Assembly (NCBI GenBank): GCA_029717555.1
Contig: JAMDHS010000048.1
Span: 1 to 64,000 of the forward strand
Source: Peribolospora baueri
Taxonomy: Eukaryota > Basidiomycota > Peribolosporomycetes > Peribolosporales > Peribolosporaceae
Direction: 5' to 3'
Length of the DNA: 64,000 nucleotides
Shown: one piece after another, positions 53,311-64,000 of the stretch
Position numbering within the stretch: the stretch's first letter is position 1
Layout of the letters: each line of letters starts with the position of its first letter
Position numbers and translations under genes: made by a program
Notes under the pieces: model-generated
Told to the model about the DNA's origin: nothing
The model's input: only the letters and a program-made list of their open reading frames with translations
Database searches by the model: none

Positions 53311-54914
53311 TCACCGCATAGCCTTGCGAGATACGGGGGTGATGACGAGGGCATTGGAGCCGTCTAGGTGTAAACAAAGACTCGACCGCAAGTTGTCGAC
53401 GAAAATGTAGGCACCGATTCGCACGCTCACCCGGTTGGCCTTGGTCGTACGTCTTGAAGTACCAGACGTTGAACAAGAGGAAGGCGGCGGTGATGGATAG
53501 AGGAGTGCTAGAAAGTCAATGATGGCGGGAGAGTGAGTCTGGGATACGTTCGGACACGAAGGGAAAGGGAAGGCACCTGGAACCTACCGTTCTTGACAAT
53601 ATAGTGAGAGAAGACGGATATGGTACTGTTGAGCGTCTTCCGTCTGGGAAACTTGATAAGGCTCCCATCAACGACTGCAACACGTGTGCAGGGAGGGACG
53701 GGATATTAGAAGGACGAAATTAGGGGGAGCGGAAGAGAAGGAAAAGAAAGGGAAGGACGACGCTCAGCCGGTTCGTGCCCTTCGCGGGAGCTACTATAGA
53801 TGAGAAAAAGGACGTGGGTAGAGAGCACGCACGCTTGAAGAGGGTGGCCACAACGATGGCGAGGTCGAACACCGCGTTACTGACGGCAAAGCCGACGTCA
53901 CAGGCTAGAAAGTTGATTGTCCACGAACTGGCGGTAGGACGGAACCATGGAACGGTCCAGCGAGGGTGAGCGCTATGATGAGACACAGGAAGGATTGCGC
54001 GAGAGGCACAAGTTTGACACGATTGACGGGGAAAAAAGCGGACCTGCGCGACGAGCGTGTCGACGACATTCCATGCCAGGGCGTGGAAGAAGAGCAGGAC
54101 CAGCAGGACTTCGTCTACGCTGGAACGATTCCGGTTCGTCGGGCAGCGCAAATAGGAGATCGAGGAAGGAAGAGAAGCGGAAAATGACCGGGTGTCAGCT
54201 GCGTCGGCTTCCACTTCCACTGCATGTGGCATGTGCGGCCTCAGGCAGAACACAAAGGCAGGTATGAGGAGTGAGTCGGACGAACCGATTGCCTCTCCAG
54301 ATGGCCAACGTGCGGATGAGGAAGACGGCCTGCTGAGCGACGAAGCTGACGGTGATGGCGTAAGAGTAGAGGAGGTTGTAAAATTGGGTTTGGTGGGATC
54401 GACTGGGGGCGCAAAAGGAGAAGGAGGAAGAGGAAAGCGAGAGAGTCAGATTTGTGCGACCTCAGGGAGCTCAAGCGGTTGGAGGAAGGCGCTCCCGCTC
54501 GTGACCCGTGCGCGCACGGAGCAGAGAGACAGCGGAGGCGCCCGTCCGCCCAACCTATCGCCTACCGACCCGTCTGTTCTTTTCGATACCACCCCGGCCA
54601 CTCACCCAGAAGACGAGCTGAGCGGCCGCTTCGATGAGCGCGAACGGCCTGGTGAGGAAGTAGGCTAGCCTGACGGTGGCTAACAATGGTTTGAGCCAGC
54701 CGTCTCGTTGGGAGAGTAGAAGGGCGTCGAAAGGGAGCGAGTCGAGCATATCCCAGGCGACTGCACCGATGCAGACAGAGCTCCATACGAGGGTGACGAC
54801 AGAGTGGTGGAGGGTGTTGTAGGACACGACCTGGCCGTCGTGAGAGACGAACCTGTAGAGCCGGAGCTCATCGGCGGTGAGGCCGTACAGGCCTGGAGGC
54901 GTCTCTAGGACCAT
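53311..54914 (-). CDS. Small polytopic membrane protein, possibly DUF6533-like
   Basis: Exons read as 54914-54606, 54402-54286, 54119-53833, 53674-53584, 53507-53431, 53363-53311. From exon 2 on all junctions keep phase; the exon 1/2 junction does not, so one boundary or a small exon is unresolved. Hydrophobic segments: VVTLVWSSVCIGAVAWDML and the WLKPLLATVRLAYFLTRPFA region in exon 1, LLYSYAITVSFVAQQAVFLI with RTLAIWRGNR in exon 2, VLLVLLFFHALAWNVV and GFAVSNAVFDLAIVVATLF in exon 3, and LSITAAFLLFNVWYF in exon 5, about six or seven helices. The pattern WDxLxxLP followed by WxKxLxxxR, and an R-x-x-AIW segment, resembles the basidiomycete DUF6533 membrane family, some of which are receptor-like; this is a weak match by eye. 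Exon 3 may hide a further intron. The end QPDGSNALVITPVSRKAMR is well supported. Confidence 0.55.
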
Positions 54915-55808
54915 GACGGGGTGAGCGAGCGAGCACCGAAAAGAGGAAAAGAGAAAGGGAGGCGACGGGATATATGGCGGAGACGAGGCTGGACGAAGGA
55001 CAGAGGGGACACCTCGACACGGGTGCATGGTCGTCCGACGTACGGTCGGGTCGAAAAGAGATCGAAAGAAGCCAAGTGTGGCCTCACTGGAACTTGATGT
55101 GATCGTCATCGTCCAGTCAGATATCTATCCGGCAGCGTGTGTGGCCTGTTCTCGTTGTCAGTGACGACAAGGCGTGGGTGACGGGCACGGACTGGGCGTC
55201 GAGCAGATCTGATTACAAGTATCAAGGATCCGAGGGAAAATCGGTTCGGTGGGTCGAAACGGACAGAGAGAGGGACATGGCGGATCAGCGAATAAAACCG
55301 AATCCCTTCCTTTCCCCAAGGCTAGCAAGACTGAAACTGAAAGACATGGGAGGACGGTGCCGAGAGAGTCGGTCAGATCAGATCCCTTTCCGCCTCCCGC
55401 TGCCGCTTTCTCACTCCAGAGCGAGTCGGTATTTCGTAGAAGGAAAGGAAGTGAAAGGGAAGTGCGAAATAGGGCGCTACTGCCGCGAGCGTCGACCCGG
55501 TCTGGGAACGCATCCATCGGCCCAACGGACAAGCAGAAGCACGAAGAGAGAAACCGGCGGAGATTTGGAACCGAGGGGGGGCCGGCGAACAGACAAAGAA
55601 AACGAGCGCATCGAACGTGGGATGGGGAAGGAAGCGAAAGGATACTGATCGGGTATATGGCGGAGATGACAAAAAGAGAAAAGGGCTGAGCAGCCTCCAG
55701 AGTCCGTGCGCTTGACCTCGGCATCGCTCCGACGTGATGCTTCCCGCTACTGTGGGAAATCGAGAGGGTGACGAGGGGGCTTGTCCATCTCCAAGTCGGT
55801 ACTGCCTC
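54915..55808. other. Intergenic region, promoter of the polytopic membrane-protein gene
   Basis: 894 bases between two minus-strand genes. It is purine-rich on the plus strand, and its many open frames on both strands lack domain character. Nothing specific seen. Confidence 0.5.
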
Positions 55809-57379
55809 TCACAGCCGATGACCGGGCACGAAGACGAACAAGACGGTCAATGCGGCCACGATGAGCGCGGAGGCGAAAGAGACCCAAACTGCGCGGAAGA
55901 GGAGGAGGCGATGTACGTAGGGCTCTTTGACGCGGATGGTTCGGAAGGGCATCGTCTCGGAGAAGCCCAGGAAGGCGAGGATGGGGTCGAGCTCGTATTG
56001 GTGGGAGAGGATGAGAAGGATGGCAAAGCTGAAAGGGAGAATTACCTGTAGGAGTTGCGGAGAATAGGGCAGAAAGGAAAGAGAAGGGAACGTTTAGCAA
56101 GAGATCCAACAAGGCGACAAGACAGATGGAGCGAGGCTGCCAAAGGGACATTCACCCATAGCCTCTTGGATCTGGGCTTGGTATCGAGCAAGACGAACGC
56201 GAATGCGGTCGACATACCCGCCCACAGCGCCAGCAAGCCGAGGCTGAGACGAACGAGGGCGGAGATGGGGGTGATGTTGCCAAACGCCTTTGCGCGAAGG
56301 AAGCGAGGGTATGCGTCTGATTCCATCGTGCGGAAGACATATCTGCGAACGAGTGAAGAGTGAAGTTGGAAAGAAGGAAAAGAGATATAAAGTGCAGACA
56401 CGGACAAGGCGAAGGGGCAGAGACGGGCAGACGGTCAGTGGCGGACGAAAAAGTCTAGGTGAAGTGAAAAAAAAAGCAACAGAACGCCTCACTCTTTCTG
56501 CTGATGGAACATATCCGGCACCTGCGCAAGTGCCAAGCTCTCGACGTCGTATTCGGGGCTAGTGGGCTGAGGCAAGGCCTGGCTGGAGATGGGGAAGCTG
56601 TTGATCCTGAGCTGGCTAGGCAGGTAAATCTCCTTCTCGCTTCCAGGGAGCAGGTACCGGGCATAGATGCGCTCGGCGCTGGCGATTAGATCGGTGCGCG
56701 TGATGGCCGTGTCGCGGTTGATGATAGTTGGCGCGTGGCTGGCGCGCTTGGCGATATAGCTACGGCGCTGCTCTCGCTCCGTCGGGGCCTCAATGAGAGG
56801 CGATGTGGGACGCGAGAAGCGACGAGCGGCGCCGGAAGCTTCGGGGCCTGGGGACGGGGACCTTGAGCCCGCTCGGGGCAGCATGTGGTCGTTTGACAGG
56901 CGAGGGGAGGAAGGCGAGGGGGACGCGGGGTGCGAGGGGGGACGCTCACCGCTGTCGGTACGAGGTGAACCGTTGGCCTCATGCCGAAGAGCGTAGTCGT
57001 CTCCCTGCTGGAACGGGTTCTTCTCCGCCTCCAACGGCCTCATCGCCCCGTCCGGGCCGTCAATGCCATTGATCCGGTTGTAGATACTTCCCCGGTTCCT
57101 CGCGAGCTCCCAATACTGCGGCCACTCCTCCCTGACGCTCCTGCCCGACTTCCTCATGTCCTTGAAGTACGCCCGGCACAGGTTCTCATGCTGCTGCACG
57201 TCGAGCCAGAAGTCGAGACTGTCCTCGGCGCCTTCGCGCTGGAGGAAGAGGTAGTAGCAGTACAGGTCCACCGGCGGCTTGGTCCGCCGCGCGAGCACCT
57301 CCGCGAGGGTTGGCAAGCGATTGCGTCGCGCGTTGACGGCTCTTGCTCCGTCCGCGCCGGCATCGATCTGGTCAGCCAT
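55809..57379 (-). CDS. RAX1: RAX1-like protein: RGS domain plus C-terminal membrane helices
   Basis: Yeast Rax1 marks bud sites with Rax2 at the cell cortex. Three exons: 57379-56493, 56342-56156, 56045-55809 (436 residues; yeast 435). The N-terminal RGS-type region (about 20-130) has LPTLAEVLARRTKPPVDLYC and EDSLDFWLDVQQHENLCRAY, then a Ser/Pro-rich linker. IYARYLLPGSEKEIYLP closes the second RGS half. The Rax1 hallmark YVFRTMESDAYPRFLRAKAF opens exon 2, followed by hydrophobic helices (ALVRLSLGLLALWAGMSTAF, AFVLLDTKPRSKRLW), then LPFSFAILLILSHQYELDPI, FRTIRVKEPYV and ALIVAALTVLFVFVPGHRL at the end. Every splice keeps phase. The order and lengths match fungal Rax1 throughout, so identity is firm; bud-site function in this species is inference. 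Confidence 0.92.
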
Positions 57380-58293
57380 GAGAGTAGACGGTGGTATAGG
57401 TGACGAATGGGCTGTGAGTTGGAAGTGACTTGGGCAGCTGAGGCGCTTTCACGTGCCGCGCTGCGTTGCGAGGGTGCGAAGACGACACGAGGGCGCGAGG
57501 GAGGAACAACAGATGGGTGGCAAAAGGGGGTGAGGGTGGGGCAAAGGAGCGTGTTGAAAAGAAGAAAAAGAAGAGCTAAAGGAGAATGGAAAGGAATGTG
57601 GTGGACGGGGTGTGGTGGACGAGGAAGACGACGACGACGGCGGCGGGCCAACGACCGGCCGCACGGCAAGGCGTCCAATTTGCCGCAGCATGCTCACCCC
57701 GTGCCAGTAGGTGGCTGGCTGTGTATTATGGGGTCGCGATGTCGGACGCTGAACGACAAGATTTTCCTTTCTACCACCATTCCCAAAAACGATCCCGACT
57801 TGTCCCGACTCCTACGCGCACCTACACTCATTTCTTCGTGCGCTCCCTGCTGCCCTCGCTCAGCACGCATCTCCTGTCCGGCGGATAATTGACCACGCCC
57901 GCTTCCCCACAGTACTCGCTTCGCTCTTTCGCTCCGTCTACCGACTGTCTTTTGCCGCCAACTTTGGGCCAGATAGAGTGGCTCCATACCTTCTCTTCCT
58001 GAACGCCCTCTTGACGAACGCGCCGTCCCGAGAGTGAGCCAGTCGGTTTTGTGAGAAGGGCCCCGCGTTTTTGGCGAAGTGCTTGCACCAACGCCCGATC
58101 TCATTTGCGTTTCTGCTTCGTCTGCTCCTTCTTCATTCTCAATCTCTCCCTCACCCTCAGTCAACTTGATCTATTACTTGCTCTTTTTATCAAGCTGCGC
58201 GAATTTAAAAAGGCAAGCGACTTCGCAATAAGGACACCACTGCTGAATCGACACTGTACACATCACAATACGGACGACCATTGAACGACTACC
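57380..58293. other. Divergent promoter region, RAX1 and coiled-coil gene
   Basis: 914 bases between two starts on opposite strands. The last ~200 bases before 58294 are AT-richer and unstructured, suiting a leader. No gene is supported. Confidence 0.5.
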
Positions 58294-60741
58294 ATGACCG
58301 CCGAAGGGACTTTCGTCGAGTCCGCGCCGACCGGTGGAAGTACCTCCCGAACGTCACATGAAATGCGTTCGCGTTCCGTAAGCCTGTCCGGCACGGATGG
58401 CGAAGGGTCCTTTCAGGACGCCGAAGACGGGGATGACCAAGAGGTGAGGGAGGAAAGCAGGGAAGGGGACGCTCCAGTACCAGTGCAAAACGACAGCGAG
58501 GGGACGCCGCACATACCCACCATAGGAGCGCTCGGTGTCGACCTCAAGAGCGGCGAGGCCAACGGCAAATTTCCTCCTTCAGGTATTGCGATGGCCGGCA
58601 AGGACGAAGACGCCGTGTCGTTGCGAGAACAACTCGTCTCCCTGCGCGCCCTGCACGACGACCTAATCGCCAAGTCTTCAAACTGGAAAGACGAGCTGGA
58701 GACACTCCGCGTGCGCGTGCCGACTCTGGAGAAGGAGCTGTCCGAGGCACAGGCGGCCGTCCGCGACGCAGACGCCAACGTACTCACACTTCGGCAGAGG
58801 GGAGAGGAGAGCAGGAGGGCGATTATGAGGTTGCAGGACGAGAGCAAGAGGAGCGCTGAGATGGAGAAGCAGAGGAAGGAGAAGGAGAACCGCAGGAACT
58901 CGGTCATTGGCTTCGGTGCCCTCAGCGGAGCCGGTGGGACGTTCGACCTCCACGGTGGTGCTGATGGTGGCGCGGCGGCGGACGAAAAGGCGTTGAAGGC
59001 GAGCCGGAGGACGAGCTGGATGTTTGGTAACAACGGTCAACGCAGTCCTGGATTGCTCGACCTGGGCATTGGACCGGCGGGAGGCGGAGGTGGAGGTGGT
59101 GGCAGTGGCCATCGTCGCGGAGAGTCACTGAGCCTCCATCGTACGGCGTCCAGCTCGTCCGATGCTGCTGATCCTGTCAATGCTCAACCGCCGTTGTCCG
59201 GCGGCTTGAAGGAGTTCCGACTCAGCACGTCTTCCCAGCCCGGTGGTAGCACGGGGCTCTTGAGCGTCAGCCCTCCGATTGGCTCAGGACCTGGAAGGGA
59301 CTACCGACGAATGAGCAGCACGAGCCTGGCGAGCAGCAGCGTGGTCGAGGACGAAGAAGGAGGGTCGGACGGCACGAGACCGTCCTCGTCTCGGTGGCCT
59401 ACGAGCGAGAGTCTCGGTTCCCGATCCAACGCTTCCGCCTCGACTACTTCCTCCCCCGAGCGGTCTCGAGCGCTCGATCTTGAGGCAGAACGAGACGCAC
59501 ACGCTGTTTCTGCGATGACTGCGAAAGAGCAGGCGTCTACTGCGGCGGCGGCGTTGGCGGAGAGCAGGAGGGAGGTGGAGGCGCTGAGGAAGAGCTTGAG
59601 GAAGATGGCAGAGCGGTTGGACGAAAGCGAGGAGGCGAGGTCGGCGAGCGAAACGTGCCTGAGGGCGCTGAGGGAGTTCATCGCTAGTTACGATGATACT
59701 AAGGGAGGCAATGGAGCTGACGGCGGCGCCGCTGTGGGGAAGGCTGATGGAAGGGTGGAACTTTCGGACGCGGTGAGGGGGATGAGTCTCCCGCCATTGC
59801 CTACGGACTTGGACGAGGAGGAGAAAGCGGAGAAGCAACGTCTGCAATCGACGACGACGACGACGACGACGAGACGCGGGTCTGGCTGGAAATTTTCACT
59901 GCCGTCGCTCGGCGGGAGCTTGTCAACATCAGCGTCGCCGTCGGATTCGTCAAAAACGGCGGGAGGGGTGGACGAAGGGTTTGGTGGGGCTTCTACCTCT
60001 TCCGCTGGCGCTTCCTCGCCGGCGTCGGCCACTACGCCCACCATGTCGTCGCGCTTCTGGGCGCGTAGGTCGTCCACGGCCAGCACGGGGAGCTCTGCCG
60101 GGGGGGTGGGAAGCGCGACAACGAAGGTGGTCGGGGCTGCTATGTTGCCTGTCACGAGCGGGGGCGGGGCGGAGAGGCCGTCTGGGATTATCAGCGAGGG
60201 CGGTGAAGGAGCGGCGCAGGCGAACGCCAACGGCGGTGGGACGCCGCCGGGGGGACAGCAAGGGCCGGGGCCGGAGACGCCCACCAAAGGCATGCGGGGT
60301 TTGCGCGGGTTCAGTTTCTCGAGCCTGATCGGACGCAAGACGGGCGGGGCGGCGGTGGACGAGATGGAGGAGGACGAGAGGGCGGAAGGGGAGGAGAAGG
60401 GGAAAGGTGAGGAAGGAGAGGGGGAAGAGAAAGTGGTGAAGGAGGGGGAAGACAACGTGGTGAAAGAGGTAGAAGAAGAGGGCGTGGCTTGGACGCCTAT
60501 AGGAACGCCCACCACGCCACGAGCCAAGCCGGGCCCGCCTCCTGCGGCGCCTCCTCGTCCGGCCAGGGACGTTCGGCCTCCGCCGGCGGCGACGACGGGC
60601 AGTATGGAAGAGACGGAGAAGCAGGAAGGCGAAGGCGGAGGAGCGTCTTGTGAGGGTCGTCAAGACGAGGTGCAGGCAAGCGGGGAGGAAGGCGTGGCTG
60701 AACCTGCTGTGTCGGACACCCCGGTTGCCGCTGGCGTTTAA
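58294..60741 (+). CDS. Coiled-coil, low-complexity protein of unknown function
   Basis: Single-exon frame of 815 codons from an ATG in good context (ACC ATG A). Two heptad-like coiled-coil regions are visible: about 107-200 (SLREQLVSLRALHDDL, ETLRVRVPTLEKELSEAQAA) and about 395-470 (EVEALRKSLRKMAERLDESE, CLRALREFIAS). Between and after them are Ser/Gly-rich stretches, a (Thr)8 run from a CGA repeat near 520, and an acidic Glu/Lys region near 690-730, then a Pro-rich tail. The segment RGLRGFSFSSLIGRK (near 670) could be a short conserved or membrane-binding motif. No enzymatic domain is present. It could be a scaffold or trafficking adaptor; I cannot tell which. Confidence 0.7.
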   Translation: MTAEGTFVESAPTGGSTSRTSHEMRSRSVSLSGTDGEGSFQDAEDGDDQEVREESREGDAPVPVQNDSEGTPHIPTIGALGVDLKSGEANGKFPPSGIAMAGKDEDAVSLREQLVSLRALHDDLIAKSSNWKDELETLRVRVPTLEKELSEAQAAVRDADANVLTLRQRGEESRRAIMRLQDESKRSAEMEKQRKEKENRRNSVIGFGALSGAGGTFDLHGGADGGAAADEKALKASRRTSWMFGNNGQRSPGLLDLGIGPAGGGGGGGGSGHRRGESLSLHRTASSSSDAADPVNAQPPLSGGLKEFRLSTSSQPGGSTGLLSVSPPIGSGPGRDYRRMSSTSLASSSVVEDEEGGSDGTRPSSSRWPTSESLGSRSNASASTTSSPERSRALDLEAERDAHAVSAMTAKEQASTAAAALAESRREVEALRKSLRKMAERLDESEEARSASETCLRALREFIASYDDTKGGNGADGGAAVGKADGRVELSDAVRGMSLPPLPTDLDEEEKAEKQRLQSTTTTTTTRRGSGWKFSLPSLGGSLSTSASPSDSSKTAGGVDEGFGGASTSSAGASSPASATTPTMSSRFWARRSSTASTGSSAGGVGSATTKVVGAAMLPVTSGGGAERPSGIISEGGEGAAQANANGGGTPPGGQQGPGPETPTKGMRGLRGFSFSSLIGRKTGGAAVDEMEEDERAEGEEKGKGEEGEGEEKVVKEGEDNVVKEVEEEGVAWTPIGTPTTPRAKPGPPPAAPPRPARDVRPPPAATTGSMEETEKQEGEGGGASCEGRQDEVQASGEEGVAEPAVSDTPVAAGV

Positions 60742-62160
60742 GGAGCGTCTCGATCTGGTTCGATGGGAGGGCCCTTCCTAGATTTCTTTTTTATTCCTTC
60801 TCGCCCGTCCAGCCGACGGGCGAGTGAGTGGGCGATGAAGCGGCCGTTGTACCCTCGTCTCGCTCTTTCCTCTTTCCTCTCTTTGTTATCCACGCGCCGG
60901 CCCATCGTGTACTCGTTCTCGTTCTTTCCCGCGCCCGGTCGCGTCACGACTCGTGTCGTCTCCGTTCTTATGTATCCTCCTGCGGTCGGGCATGGTTGTC
61001 TATTTCGTGCAGGTCGGACTGTGGAGGCGGATGTATACCTATGGTGTCGTATATCATAGATGTCATGTTCGAAACGGAGAGGAGGTGAGGGTCCGTGCGC
61101 GCGTCGTCGAACGTGCAAGTGAGACTTGGCTGCGCTTGATCGATCGGTGGTGGTCGGAGGCTGTTTGTTGGTTCGCAAGCGGCCCGAGTCGGGTGGGATG
61201 GGGTGGGCGCGGAGGACGGAGGGGCGTGGGGATGGGGTGAGGAAGGAAAGGAGGGGCAGGCGGAGGTATGTGTAGGAGGGACTCGCGTTGGTTGGTTGGT
61301 TGGTGTTCTGGAAAGGGGTGACAAGGTCGCGCTTCGAGTTCGAGCGGGAGTGCTTGCTCATCATCATCATCATCATCATCATCATCGTGTCGAAAGCGGC
61401 CCTCTTCTTTTCTGTTCTTAATTCTTGTTCTCTTTCTTCGACAAGTATCCTCCCTCCTTCTTCCTGCTCCTGCTCCCGTCTCGCGCTGACTGTGCGTGCT
61501 CGCTCGTCGCATCATAACTGCCCTTCGTCATCGCATCCTCGCACCGCAGCCCATCGACGAGCCAAACCAAGCCAAGCGAGCCAACCAGCTGTCGTCGTGT
61601 GAGGAAGAAAGGAAGAAGCGAGCTATGGCCATCATCCGCGGGTGAGACTTTAAAAGGACAACACGAGACAAGACGAGACGTCCACTGTGCCCTCGCTCGC
61701 CCCGCTACGACGTCCTGCATCCCGCTTCCTTCTCCACGTACACCCTCGTCGTTCCACACATCCTCGACGCCGGCGCTGCGCTGACGTTGACGTCACCAAC
61801 CCGACCCGGCCGTGCGTGCTCTCGCTCTCGCTTGTGGTTGCGGTTGCTCGCTTGCGTTGTGCGACCCCACGGGCGTCTAAGTCTGATCATCGATCTCGAT
61901 CCGTCGTACGACCGCCGCCGTCTTCCCCGCACGTAGACGAACACCAACGTCGACCGACACATACACATACACATAATACACAACCACAACCACGCAGACG
62001 GCACACACATTCCCAGGCCGTCGTTTTCATCTTATCTCGTTTCGTCTCGTTGCTCCCTGCTTCGCTTTCCTCCATCGACTCCATACCGGCCGTGTTCCTT
62101 GCTCCTCTCGCTCGCATCGCCCACCACTCGCCGTCCTAATCACCCTGATCCCCCAAAAAA
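60742..62160. other. Intergenic region with 3' flank and a long leader
   Basis: 1.4 kb between two same-strand genes. A (CAT)n repeat lies at 61360-61386. 61400-62150 is mixed CT- and CA-rich, with CACA/ACAC tracts near 61960-62010, and is probably promoter and leader of the last gene. No extra gene is supported. Confidence 0.5.
61360..61386. repeat. (CAT)n microsatellite
   Basis: Nine perfect CAT units; the minus-strand reading would be poly-Met, clearly not coding. Confidence 0.9.
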
Positions 62161-64000
62161 ATGACGACAGTCGCTCCCCTTCCCATTCATACCTCATCCC
62201 ATCCCCCTCCTCCTGCCGGCGAGCCGAGCCCGCCAAGGCGGCTCTCCTCCACCAACGTCGGCTCGCCCGGCTTCACCTCCTCCTTCTCCAATCTCGGCGC
62301 TCCCCAACACCCCTTCGTCAATACCGTTTCTCCGCGCTCCTCCAGACAGAACCTGCCCGCGTCAGTGGAAGAAGGATTCGGCGGCGGCGGCCGGCGACGC
62401 AGCAGCAGCTCCTTCCGACGCCGCGGCTCGCTCCACCAGCAGAACCAACAGCAGGACCTCGGGCGCTCCGCTTGCAGCCTCACCCTTCTCGGCTCTCTCG
62501 TCGACCGATCTGGCTCTGACGACACCGCCCCGTGTCAGACGCATGACCGCGATCGCACCGACGACGGACACGAACAAGAACGAGCACGGCCGTCGCCCGG
62601 ATTCGGTTTCGGCGCCATCCGCATGGTCCCTCTGACCGATGACGCCATCGTCCTTCCTTATCTCGACCGCCCCCGAGAAATCAAGGACGCCTTCTTCTCC
62701 GACACCTCCTCGCCCGCCGCCGCCTCGCTCATCTCCACTCTCCACCCTTCCCTCGGCTGTTGCCTCTTCGAGACGCTCAAATGGCTCATGACCGACGTCG
62801 GTCGCGACCAGCTCTCCGACGACGCCTGGCTCGCCATGATCCGCGATATAGTAAGAGACAAAGGCGAATGTCTATGGGTGTCCCTCGCCGGGGCCATCGG
62901 TGCGCCCGTCGGCTGGGGACAAGCTGACGTTACCCCACCCACGCGGAGGCGGACCGTCCGCAAGGGCGCCGGCGGAGGCGAAGGCGAAGGCGGGGGCGGA
63001 AACGGCGAGGCGCTCGCGCGCGCCGACCAGCAACAACGTCGTCGTGAATCGGACGAACAGGTCCGCGACGCCGACCTTCGTGCCGCCGAGGCTTCCGTCG
63101 AGGAAGCCGTGCGCGACAGCGCCGCCGACCGGTCCGTCCTCTACGCCGACGACGTCGAAACCGAGTCCGAGTCCGAGGTCGAAGATACGGCCATCTTCTT
63201 CACCCCCGTCGAGCGCGACCGCTACCACCATGGTCCACGGCGGCGGTCGGAGGAGAACGAAACCCACCACCACCACCTCATCAAAGAGCCCGGGTCGTAC
63301 AAGACCCTCGCCGAACTGGTCCCGCCTCAAGTGCGCATCATCGCTCAAGAAGGTAACGGCGAAGGCGTCGACGACGGCGGCGGCGAGAGGGACAGGCTCG
63401 GCCTCTCCTCCGTTCCCGAGCACGACGTTACCGTCTCCCCACCCGCTCGCTCGCGCGACAACACCTCGGTCTCCGCTAACAGCTTGCGACCGAGCGTTAA
63501 CAACTTTGAGCTCTTTTCCAGCCTCTCCGGCACCTCTCCTGACGCGACTCGCGACGCCCCGAAGCCCAGCGACCCCGTCACCACCGCCGCGCCAGAAGAA
63601 GGCGTGGAGAACGCTCCGTTCCAAATGGACGAGCAGCCGGCGTCGCCTGACGACGTGGCGAAGAACTTCAAGACGGACGAACGGTACGTCGGCCTGCGCT
63701 TGCACACGTCGTCCGTCAAGATGAGCGGACCCGGACCCGGGCCTGGACTGGGATCGGGCCAATTGGCCGTATCGCCGCGCAGTCCCGCTTCGGTCTCGCC
63801 TTCGACGACCACCGCCGGCGCGTCCGCCGGGAAGGAAACAATGTCGGACTGGAAGCCTTGCAGGCTCTATCATCTCCTCGGTTCACCGGACGTCGTACCC
63901 AGTCACCCCCACGCGCCACCTCCGCGCTCGTCTTCCGGAGGCGATGATGACCGGAACGTCGGAGACGCGTCTTTCGTGGAGCAGCGTCGACGTCGTTCTT
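62161..64000 (+). CDS. Hypothetical protein, 5' part (runs off the window)
   Basis: From the ATG at 62161 the frame stays open to the window end (613 codons), with protein-like text throughout, so the gene is truncated by the window only. The N-terminal ~160 residues are Ser/Pro/Arg-rich. A likely ordered block lies about 155-245: FGFGAIRMVPLTDDAIVLPY, DRPREIKDAFFSD, LGCCLFETLKWLMTDVG and DDAWLAMIRDI, alternating helices with conserved-looking aromatic residues. Acidic and Ser-rich linkers follow, including ETESESEVEDTAIFFTPVE, and later KNFKTDERYVGLRLHTSSVK. I do not recognise the family. A GTAAGAG at 62850 could be a donor but the frame stays open without it. Codon use resembles its neighbours. 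Confidence 0.65.
   Translation, partial: MTTVAPLPIHTSSHPPPPAGEPSPPRRLSSTNVGSPGFTSSFSNLGAPQHPFVNTVSPRSSRQNLPASVEEGFGGGGRRRSSSSFRRRGSLHQQNQQQDLGRSACSLTLLGSLVDRSGSDDTAPCQTHDRDRTDDGHEQERARPSPGFGFGAIRMVPLTDDAIVLPYLDRPREIKDAFFSDTSSPAAASLISTLHPSLGCCLFETLKWLMTDVGRDQLSDDAWLAMIRDIVRDKGECLWVSLAGAIGAPVGWGQADVTPPTRRRTVRKGAGGGEGEGGGGNGEALARADQQQRRRESDEQVRDADLRAAEASVEEAVRDSAADRSVLYADDVETESESEVEDTAIFFTPVERDRYHHGPRRRSEENETHHHHLIKEPGSYKTLAELVPPQVRIIAQEGNGEGVDDGGGERDRLGLSSVPEHDVTVSPPARSRDNTSVSANSLRPSVNNFELFSSLSGTSPDATRDAPKPSDPVTTAAPEEGVENAPFQMDEQPASPDDVAKNFKTDERYVGLRLHTSSVKMSGPGPGPGLGSGQLAVSPRSPASVSPSTTTAGASAGKETMSDWKPCRLYHLLGSPDVVPSHPHAPPPRSSSGGDDDRNVGDASFVEQRRRRS

Noticed and set aside
62872-63873. 333-codon minus-strand frame at the window end
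   Set aside because: Antisense to the open plus-strand gene; its composition mirrors the sense codons.

Overview
The window is nuclear DNA of a high-GC, intron-rich fungus, most likely a basidiomycete. Genes carry up to ten exons with GTGAGT/GTAAGT donors and mostly short introns. A complex I subunit (NDUFA2) and a chitin-synthase activator (SKT5) are present, and long Ser/Pro/Ala-rich disordered proteins are common. A Pucciniomycotina yeast such as a Microbotryomycetes relative is my best guess; this is inference from style, not from a phylogenetic marker. All exon models were built by reading splice signals and reading frames by eye.

Layout, left to right. 1-207: probable 3' end of a + strand gene. 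1494-3513 (+): mitotic cyclin B with a destruction box. 4843-6592 (+): FMP52/HTATIP2-type NAD(P)-binding protein. 7024-9744 (-): 906-residue disordered protein of unknown function. 10528-13525 (-): glycogen synthase GSY1, seven exons, one GC-AG intron. 14697-19455 (-): very large multi-pass membrane protein, unknown. 20925-23111 (+): snurportin-1. 23570-25407 (-): choline-phosphate cytidylyltransferase PCT1. 26245-30350 (-): NRPS-like adenylation-thiolation-reductase enzyme. 30911-37284 (-): 1999-residue RING-H2 protein.

Second half. 39513-42904 (+): SART1/SNU66 tri-snRNP protein. 43185-43962 (-): complex I NDUFA2/B8. 44710-46527 (+): two-RRM protein of RBMS/MSSP type. 47249-49320 (+): SKT5/CHS4-type Sel1-repeat protein ending in a CaaX box. 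50891-52183 (-): ribosomal protein uL4. 53311-54914 (-): small polytopic membrane protein. 55809-57379 (-): RAX1-like RGS plus transmembrane protein. 58294-60741 (+): coiled-coil protein. 62161-64000 (+): gene running off the window end.

Most content is housekeeping: cell cycle, glycogen and phosphatidylcholine synthesis, splicing, translation, respiration, cell polarity and wall. The spliceosome is touched twice: snurportin imports m3G-capped snRNPs and SART1 joins the tri-snRNP. RAX1 and SKT5 both bear on bud site and septum. The only accessory-looking gene is the A-T-R reductase. I saw no transposon, virus-derived element, CRISPR array, tRNA or rRNA gene. Nothing in the window looks like a wholly new multi-gene system; the best leads are single-gene oddities (PCT1 active-site Ala, missing PCT1 membrane domain, a 25-nt exon, telobox-like promoter motifs, a duplicated 3' splice region in SART1).
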